Shown in pieces: positions 59,177 to 64,000 of a DNA stretch of 64,000 nucleotides. The position numbers and the translations under genes were made by a program. The stretch lies in NCBI RefSeq assembly GCF_900323885.1, contig NZ_OOHJ01000015.1:1075486-1139485 (forward strand), written 5' to 3'. The stretch comes from [Actinomadura] parvosata subsp. kistnae. Its GTDB lineage: Bacteria > Actinomycetota > Actinomycetes > Streptosporangiales > Streptosporangiaceae. How positions within the stretch are numbered: position 1 is the stretch's first letter; every line of letters starts with the position of its first letter. The notes beneath the pieces were generated by a model. It was not told where the DNA came from. It did not search any database and worked only from the letters and a program-made list of their open reading frames with translations.

Positions 59177-60172
59177 ATGCCGTCCGCCAAGCGTGCCAGG
59201 CCGATGATGGGCCGGCGCGCGCCCGCGCCGGTCGTGATCCACTCCGCGCCGCTCGTGCTGCCCATGGGCGCCGATCCCGTGCGTGCCGGCGCGGTCGCGG
59301 CGCGCGGCGAGCGGGTGCTCGCCGTGGGCCCTCGGGCCGAGCTGCTGCCGTCCTATCCGGCCGCCGAGGAGACCCGCTGGCCCGGCCTGATCGTGGCGGG
59401 CCTGGTGGACGCGGGCTCCGCCGCGCCGTCCGCCGTGCCGGGGGTGACCGCCCGCGCCCGGGTCGTCGCCGACCTGACCGACCCAGGCGGCCTGCCCGGC
59501 ATCTCCTACGTCGCGGTGACCAGCGAGAGCGAGGAGGAGTGGGAGGAGCGCGAGCGCGACGCCGTCATCACCGCCCTCCGCGAGGTCGACCGGCCCTGCG
59601 CCGTCGGGCTCGCCGTGCACACCCGCGACCCCCTCGTACTGGAGGACGTGGCCGTGCTGGCCAGGACGTTCGGCCTGCGACTGCTGGTCGACCTCGACCG
59701 GCACTCCCCCGCCGCGCTGGACGAGGCCGGGGTGCTGGGGCCGCTGTGCCACGTGGTGTGCGCCCGGCCGCTCGACCCCGGCGAGCGCAAGCTGCTGCGG
59801 CTGCGCAGGACCGTCGTGGCACTGTCTCCCGCTGCCGAGGACGTGCTGCCGCTGCTGGAGGAGGGCAACGTCGTGGCCCTGTGCGGCGCCGGGCCCGGCG
59901 GGCCGCTCGGGCTCGCGGCGGCCGTGCGGCGGCACGTGCACGGGCTCGGGCTGCGGCCGCGCGGCCTGGACCGGCGGCTGGTGGAGGCCGCCACGCTGGG
60001 CGGGGCCAGGGCGCTGGGCATGGACCGGGGCAAGGGCAGGATCGGATCGCTGGCGCCCGGCTCCCGCGCCGACTTCGCGGTCTACGACGCGCGCGGGCGG
60101 TATCCGTACTCGGCGTTGCTGGCCGAGCCGCCGTGTCTCGGCACGGTCGTCGGCGGCGCCCTCGCCGGCTGA
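59177..60172 (+). CDS. Amidohydrolase-fold protein with lost metal-site motif
   Basis: A 331-residue protein with the framework of cytosine-deaminase/imidazolonepropionase-like amidohydrolases: N-terminal beta domain (LVLPMGADPVRAGAVAARGERVLAVG), a later barrel, and the C-terminal RIGSLAPGSRADFAVYDARG with VVGGALAG. In active enzymes the first barrel strand reads PGLVDxHxH. Here it is PGLIVAGLVDAGSAAPS, with no HxH. The middle (HTRDPLVLEDVAVLARTFGLRLLVDL) is also reduced. It is 60-100 residues shorter than usual. It is likely inactive as a hydrolase and may bind a ligand or partner instead. It lies 62 bases behind the PucR gene. Confidence 0.75.
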   Translation: MPSAKRARPMMGRRAPAPVVIHSAPLVLPMGADPVRAGAVAARGERVLAVGPRAELLPSYPAAEETRWPGLIVAGLVDAGSAAPSAVPGVTARARVVADLTDPGGLPGISYVAVTSESEEEWEERERDAVITALREVDRPCAVGLAVHTRDPLVLEDVAVLARTFGLRLLVDLDRHSPAALDEAGVLGPLCHVVCARPLDPGERKLLRLRRTVVALSPAAEDVLPLLEEGNVVALCGAGPGGPLGLAAAVRRHVHGLGLRPRGLDRRLVEAATLGGARALGMDRGKGRIGSLAPGSRADFAVYDARGRYPYSALLAEPPCLGTVVGGALAG

Positions 60173-60206
60173 ACCGGCCGTCCTGGCACCCTCGCCGAGC
60201 GCGCTC

Positions 60207-60626
60207 TCACCTGAACTGGCCGTCCACCAGCGTCAGCAGCTCGCCGAGCTGCTCGCGCTGCTCCCGCGACAGCACCGCGAACAGCTCCTCGCCCGCCTGC
60301 CGGCGCGCGTCGCGGGCCCGCTCCGCCAGCTCGCGCCCCTCGGGGGTGATCACGAGCAGCGTGGAGCGCCGGTTGGCCGGATCGACCTCCCTGCGGACCA
60401 GCCCCGCCTCCTCCAGCGCGTCCACGACCGGCGTGAGCGAGCGCGGCACGATCCGCAGCTCGTCGGCGAGCCTGACCATCCGCAGGGGCCCCTCGGCGTC
60501 GGCGAGCGCCCGCAGCGCCCGCGTCTGCCCGGGAGTGAGCCCGAGCGGCACCAGCCGCTGGAGATAGCCGTGCCGCAACCGCTTGCCAACCAGGAACAAG
60601 AGCTCGGCAAGCTCCTTCTCTGCCAT
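60207..60626 (-). CDS. MarR family transcriptional regulator
   Basis: A 139-residue winged-helix repressor. The order is MarR-like: GKRLRHGYLQRLVPLGLTPGQTRAL, the helix-turn-helix RMVRLADELRIVPRSLTPVVDALEEAGLVRREVD, the wing with RRSTLLVITPEG and a final dimer helix. ATG 60626 is chosen; the longer upstream frame to 62411 is spurious. It diverges from the ABC exporter with 69 bases between starts, including AAACAG at 60630 and CTGTTT at 60663 as widely spaced arms. It presumably represses the exporter and itself and responds to a small ligand. Confidence 0.93.
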   Translation of the reverse strand: MAEKELAELLFLVGKRLRHGYLQRLVPLGLTPGQTRALRALADAEGPLRMVRLADELRIVPRSLTPVVDALEEAGLVRREVDPANRRSTLLVITPEGRELAERARDARRQAGEELFAVLSREQREQLGELLTLVDGQFR

Positions 60627-60695
60627 ACGAAACAGTTTAACGGAACAAATATGAGCTAACCTCTGTTTGAGTGGACATCTGAAAGGAGTCCCCAT

Positions 60696-62447
60696 TTGGC
60701 GGAAGAACCTCGCGCGCCGCTCGGGCGTATCGTCAAGCTGTTCGGCGCCTACCGCGGCCGCCTCGGCGTGGTCGCCGCGCTCATCCTGCTGTCCTCCCTC
60801 GTCTCGCTGGCCTCGCCGTTCCTGCTGCGCGAGGTGCTGGACGTCGCGATCCCGCGGGGCGACACGGCGCTGCTCACGCTGCTGGCACTGGGCATGGTGC
60901 TCGTGGCGGTCGTCACCAGCGTGTTCGACACGTTGCAGACGCTCGTGTCCACCACCGTGGGCCAGCGCGTGATGCACGACCTGCGCATCGCCGTCTACAG
61001 CCACCTCCAGCGCATGTCGCTGGCCTTCTTCACCAGGACCAGGACCGGCGAGGTGCAGTCGCGCATCGCCAACGACATCGGCGGCATGCAGGCGGTCGTC
61101 ACCTCCACCGCCGCCTCCCTCGTCTCCAACCTGACCACCGTGACCGCCACGATCGTCGCCATGCTCGCGCTCGACTGGCGGCTGACCCTGATCTCGCTCG
61201 TCCTGCTGCCGGTCTTCGTGTGGATCAGCCGCAAGGTCGGCGACGAGCGCAAGCGCATCACCTCCGAGCGGCAGCGCAAGCTGGCCACCATCGCCTCGAT
61301 GGTGCAAGAGTCGCTGTCGATCAGCGGCATCCTGCTGGGCCGCACGATGGGCCGCTCCGCCGAGCTGACCGAGCGCTTCGGCCTGGCCTCCCATGAGCTG
61401 GCCGAGCTCGGCGTGCGCACCAGCATGGCCGGGCGGTGGCGGCAGTCGTCCATCCAGATCGTGATGGCGGCCATGCCGGCCGCGATCTACTGGGCCGTCG
61501 GCCACACCGGGGCGATCTCGGTGGGCACGCTGGTGGCGTTCACCACGTTGCAGACGAGCCTGTTCAGGCCGGCGGTCTCGCTGCTGCGGCTCGGGGTCGA
61601 GGTGCAGACCTCGCTGGCGCTGTTCGGGCGCATCTTCGAGTACCTGGACCTGCCCGTGGACATCCGTCCCGGCACGAAGCGGCTCGACGGCGTGCGCGGC
61701 GAGGTCCGCTTCGAGAACGTCGACTTCTCCTACGGCGACGCGCCCACGCTGACCGGCGTGGACGTCACCGTGCCCGCCGGCACGAGCCTGGCCGTCGTCG
61801 GCGAGACGGGCTCGGGCAAGACCACGCTCAGCTACCTGCTCCCCCGCCTGTACGACGTCACCGGCGGCCGGGTCACGATCGACGGGGTGGACGTGCGGGA
61901 GCTGACGTTCGAGACGCTGAGCGACGCGGTCGGCGTGGTCTCGCAGGAGACGTACCTGTTCCACGCCTCGATCGCCGACAACCTGCGCTTCGCCCGCCCC
62001 TCGGCCACGGACGAGGAGCTGGAGGCGGCGGCGCGGGCGGCGCGCATCCACGACCACATCGCCGCGCTGCCCGACGGCTACGACACCATGGTGGGCGAGC
62101 GCGGCTACCGCTTCTCCGGCGGGGAGAAGCAGCGTCTGGCCATCGCCCGCACGCTGCTGCGCGACCCGCCGGTGCTGGTGCTCGACGAGGCCACGAGCGC
62201 GCTGGACACGCAGACGGAGCTGGCCGTGCAGCAGGCGCTCGACGCACTGGCACGCGGCCGTACGACGATCACGATCGCGCACCGCCTGTCCACGATCCGC
62301 GACGCGGACCAGATCATCGTGCTCGACCAGGGGCGGGTCGTGGAGCGCGGCACCCACGACGAGCTGGTGGCGCTGGGCGGCCACTACGCGGCGCTGGTGA
62401 GCCGCGATCATCCCCTGGAACTCGTTAATCGCGTTTTAAACGTGTGA
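60696..62447 (+). CDS. ABC exporter half-transporter (MsbA/LmrA type)
   Basis: A 583-residue fused membrane-ATPase half transporter. The start is TTG 60696 with GAAAGGAG seven bases upstream. Six membrane helices occupy the first 310 residues; the ATPase has Walker A VGETGSGKTTLSY near 366-378, the Q-loop VSQETYLF, signature FSGGEKQRL, Walker B VLVLDEATSALD and the H-loop IAHRLST. It probably works as a homodimer, exporting drugs or lipids. Control by the divergent MarR is likely. A perfect hairpin follows its stop. Confidence 0.93.
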   Translation: MAEEPRAPLGRIVKLFGAYRGRLGVVAALILLSSLVSLASPFLLREVLDVAIPRGDTALLTLLALGMVLVAVVTSVFDTLQTLVSTTVGQRVMHDLRIAVYSHLQRMSLAFFTRTRTGEVQSRIANDIGGMQAVVTSTAASLVSNLTTVTATIVAMLALDWRLTLISLVLLPVFVWISRKVGDERKRITSERQRKLATIASMVQESLSISGILLGRTMGRSAELTERFGLASHELAELGVRTSMAGRWRQSSIQIVMAAMPAAIYWAVGHTGAISVGTLVAFTTLQTSLFRPAVSLLRLGVEVQTSLALFGRIFEYLDLPVDIRPGTKRLDGVRGEVRFENVDFSYGDAPTLTGVDVTVPAGTSLAVVGETGSGKTTLSYLLPRLYDVTGGRVTIDGVDVRELTFETLSDAVGVVSQETYLFHASIADNLRFARPSATDEELEAAARAARIHDHIAALPDGYDTMVGERGYRFSGGEKQRLAIARTLLRDPPVLVLDEATSALDTQTELAVQQALDALARGRTTITIAHRLSTIRDADQIIVLDQGRVVERGTHDELVALGGHYAALVSRDHPLELVNRVLNV

Positions 62448-62455
62448 TGCCTCAC

Positions 62456-62474
62456 ATTCCGGTCAAACCGGAAT
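62456..62474 (+). terminator. Hairpin after the ABC exporter gene
   Basis: Perfect 8-bp arms ATTCCGGT and ACCGGAAT with a 3-base loop, nine bases after the stop codon and 59 bases before the MFS gene. No U-tract follows. It may end or attenuate transcription between the two transporter genes. Confidence 0.5.
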
Positions 62475-62532
62475 CCGCCTCCCAGAACGGCGTGTTTGTT
62501 GCCTCGGTGCACTTCCAAGGCAAGGACTCGTT

Positions 62533-63789
62533 TTGTTCCCCACAACCTCCACGTTCAGAGCCCTGCGTCATCACAATTACCGGCTCTGGGCGGGAGCTGA
62601 CATCGTCTCCGTCACCGGCACCTGGATGCAGGTGCTCGGCGTCAACTGGCTCATCCTCACCCTGACGGGCTCGGCGACCAGCGTCGGGCTGAGCCTCGTC
62701 ATGCGGGCGCTCCCGACGCTGCTGCTCGGCATGTGGGGCGGCGCCCTGGCCGACCGGCTGCCCACCAGGCCCGTCGTGGCCGCCGCGCAGCTCGCGCAGG
62801 CCGGGCTCGCGGTGGTGCTGGCGGTGATCGCGTTCTCGGACGTGCGCTCGGTGGTGCCCATCTACGCCGTGGCCCTGGCGGGCGGCGTGGTCGGCGCGCT
62901 CGGCGGGCCGGCGCTCGGCCGCTTCGGCGCCGAGGTGGTGCCGCCCGCCGACCTGCCGAACGCGATGGCGCTCGGCTCGATACTCAACTCCGCGGGCCGC
63001 ATCCTCGGCATGAGCCTGGCGGGCGCGCTGCTGCCGCTCACCGGCATGGGCGGCCTGTTCGTCGTCAACGCCGTCAGCTTCTTCTTCGTGCTCGCGGCCA
63101 TGGCGGCCATGCGCCGCGCCGAGTTCCACGTGCTGGCCGCCGCCACCCGGCAGCCGGGCGCCGTGCTGGAGGGGCTGCGGTACGTGCTGCGCACCCCGTG
63201 GCTGCTGGCCGTCCTCGCGCTCTGGTTCGTCTCGGGCAGCGTCGGCCGCAACTTTCAGGTCACCATGGCCTCCATGAGCGCCGGCCCGCTGGAGGCGGGC
63301 GCCGGCGGCTACGGCCTGCTGTCCACGGTCTTCGCCGTCGGCACCGTGCTGGGCGGCTTCCTGGCCGCGACCCGGCCGCGCCTGACGCTCAGGCTGTTGC
63401 TGATCACGGCGTTCGTGACGGGCGTGGCGCAGGCGCTGAGCGGGATGATGCCGTCGCTGTGGACGTTCGCGGCCATGATGCTGCCGATCGCGGCCGGCGC
63501 GGTGGCGCTCGACACCACCGTCAACGCGCGGGCGCAGCTCGACAGCCCCGACGAGATGCGCGGCCGGGTCATCGCGGCCCTGTCCATCGTCAGCGCGGGC
63601 GCGGGCGCGGTGGGCGGCCCGCTGCTCGGCTGGCTCAGCGACACGCTCGGCCCGCGGGTCGCGCTGGAGATCGGCGGCGTGTCCTGCGTGGCGGCGGCCC
63701 TGCTCACGGCCGTGGCGCTGGCCAGGCTGTCGGGCCGGACGGTCAGGCAGGCCGTCAGGGTGCGGCGCCCGAGCCTCGAGAACGCCTGA
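62533..63789 (+). CDS. MFS transporter (MFS_3/EntS-like)
   Basis: A 418-residue twelve-helix transporter. TTG 62533 is taken as start because AAGGA is six bases upstream and FRALRHHNYRLWAGADIVS is the usual beginning. The loop 2-3 motif GGALADRLPTRPVV and the second-half LDSPDEMRGRVIAALSI match the enterobactin-exporter-like group. The substrate is unknown. It is in the same direction as the ABC exporter, past a hairpin, so the two may or may not be co-expressed. Confidence 0.92.
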   Translation: MFPTTSTFRALRHHNYRLWAGADIVSVTGTWMQVLGVNWLILTLTGSATSVGLSLVMRALPTLLLGMWGGALADRLPTRPVVAAAQLAQAGLAVVLAVIAFSDVRSVVPIYAVALAGGVVGALGGPALGRFGAEVVPPADLPNAMALGSILNSAGRILGMSLAGALLPLTGMGGLFVVNAVSFFFVLAAMAAMRRAEFHVLAAATRQPGAVLEGLRYVLRTPWLLAVLALWFVSGSVGRNFQVTMASMSAGPLEAGAGGYGLLSTVFAVGTVLGGFLAATRPRLTLRLLLITAFVTGVAQALSGMMPSLWTFAAMMLPIAAGAVALDTTVNARAQLDSPDEMRGRVIAALSIVSAGAGAVGGPLLGWLSDTLGPRVALEIGGVSCVAAALLTAVALARLSGRTVRQAVRVRRPSLENA

Positions 63790-63817
63790 CTCGGGAGGGA
63801 ATTCTTTCTTACCCCTC

Positions 63818-63866
63818 TTGGTTTGATCTCGGTGAGCAGGTAACCTACAACTGAAGTTAGAGGTTA
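63818..63866 (+). promoter_or_regulatory. Promoter with palindromic operator of the Hsp20 gene
   Basis: TTGGTT (63818-63823) and TAACCT (63841-63846) are 17 bases apart and fit a sigma-70-type promoter. The -10 is the left arm of a long dyad at 63841-63866: outer arms TAACCT/AGGTTA, inner arms AACT/AGTT, symmetric at 20 of 26 positions. This covers the -10 and start point, where a repressor would block transcription. It is not the HAIR (CTTGAGT-N7-ACTCAAG) site of HspR. Confidence 0.55.
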
Positions 63867-63900
63867 GCTGCAATCGAGCATCCAGCGGAGGAGGATGGAA

Positions 63901-64000
63901 ATGTTGTTGACCTCGATCGATCCGTTCTTCCAGGAGTTCGAGCGGCAGTTCAACCGCCTGGCCCGGCAGACCTTCGACAGCACCGGCAACGCCATGATGC
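63901..64000 (+). CDS. Hsp20/alpha-crystallin small heat-shock protein, N-terminal fragment
   Basis: The first 33 codons of a gene cut by the window edge. The encoded start, LLTSIDPFFQEFERQFNRLA then RQTFDSTGNAMM, is the N-terminus of actinobacterial Hsp20 proteins, which begin with a short (I/R)DPF motif and a helix before the alpha-crystallin domain. GGAGGAGG lies about seven bases upstream of the ATG. The domain itself is beyond the window, so the family call rests on the N-terminus only. Confidence 0.7.
   Translation, partial: MLLTSIDPFFQEFERQFNRLARQTFDSTGNAMM

Noticed and set aside
1..64000. tRNA, rRNA, insertion sequence or integrase
   Set aside because: I saw no cloverleaf-compatible sequence with CCA-type end, no rRNA signature, no transposase or integrase motif and no terminal inverted repeat pair. 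A covariance-model scan would be decisive.

Overview
The window is very GC-rich, uses strong G/C third-position bias and frequent GTG/TTG starts, and carries families typical of filamentous actinomycetes: a subtilisin-inhibitor-like protein, a class I terpene synthase, an FxsB-type RiPP maturase, WYL and PucR regulators, large NB-ARC/TPR proteins and CopC/CopD. It most resembles a Streptosporangiaceae-type genome such as Nonomuraea. That placement is inference from gene content; no rRNA is present to confirm it.

Layout. 0.5-5 kb: two DinB-fold proteins, a WYL regulator, a secreted SSI-family protease inhibitor with a good terminator hairpin, and a COG3375-type acetyltransferase. 5.2-9.7 kb: an Nramp-like membrane protein, a SoxR-type promoter driving a double-length quinone-oxidoreductase fusion, and a second WYL regulator. 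9.9-17.4 kb: a C45/Ntn hydrolase, a lipid/steroid-like set (acyl-CoA synthetase and two adjacent acyl-CoA dehydrogenases), a TetR regulator, an AurF-type diiron oxygenase and a methyltransferase. 17.4-20.3 kb: CopC, CopD and a polytopic membrane protein. 20.3-30.8 kb: a RiPP locus with cytochrome P450, HExxH peptide hydroxylase and FxsB radical SAM enzyme on the minus strand, and a short precursor, a giant FxsT-like P-loop/TIR-like/NB-ARC/TPR protein, an unknown protein and an antiporter-like membrane protein on the plus strand. 30.8-34.9 kb: a minus-strand operon of a two-TM protein and two P-loop ATPases. 35-40.4 kb: a thioesterase, a SnoaL-like protein, and a secreted-hydrolase/ABC-ATPase fusion with its permease. 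40.6-44.9 kb: glpF-glpK divergent from glpD. 45-56 kb: small acidic protein, STAND ATPase lacking its HTH, terpene synthase, ankyrin protein, PAC2 protein, Gfo/Idh oxidoreductase, tyrosine phosphatase, coiled-coil membrane protein and a membrane-anchored NB-ARC/TPR protein. 55.7-64 kb: M6 metalloprotease, PucR regulator with a degenerate amidohydrolase, MarR regulator with ABC exporter, MFS transporter, and the start of an Hsp20 gene.

The most interesting part is the Fxs-like RiPP locus. Its precursor has the usual leader but lacks the canonical C-terminal FxSxx; its maturase overlaps an HExxH hydroxylase gene by four bases, and a P450 follows 36 bp later. Other notable signals are a SoxR-type promoter that predicts a leaderless mRNA, a TTG-initiated NB-ARC gene whose Shine-Dalgarno lies inside a perfect hairpin, and a recurrent pattern of short tandem arrays just downstream of genes, several of whose units resemble the last codons and stop of the preceding gene.
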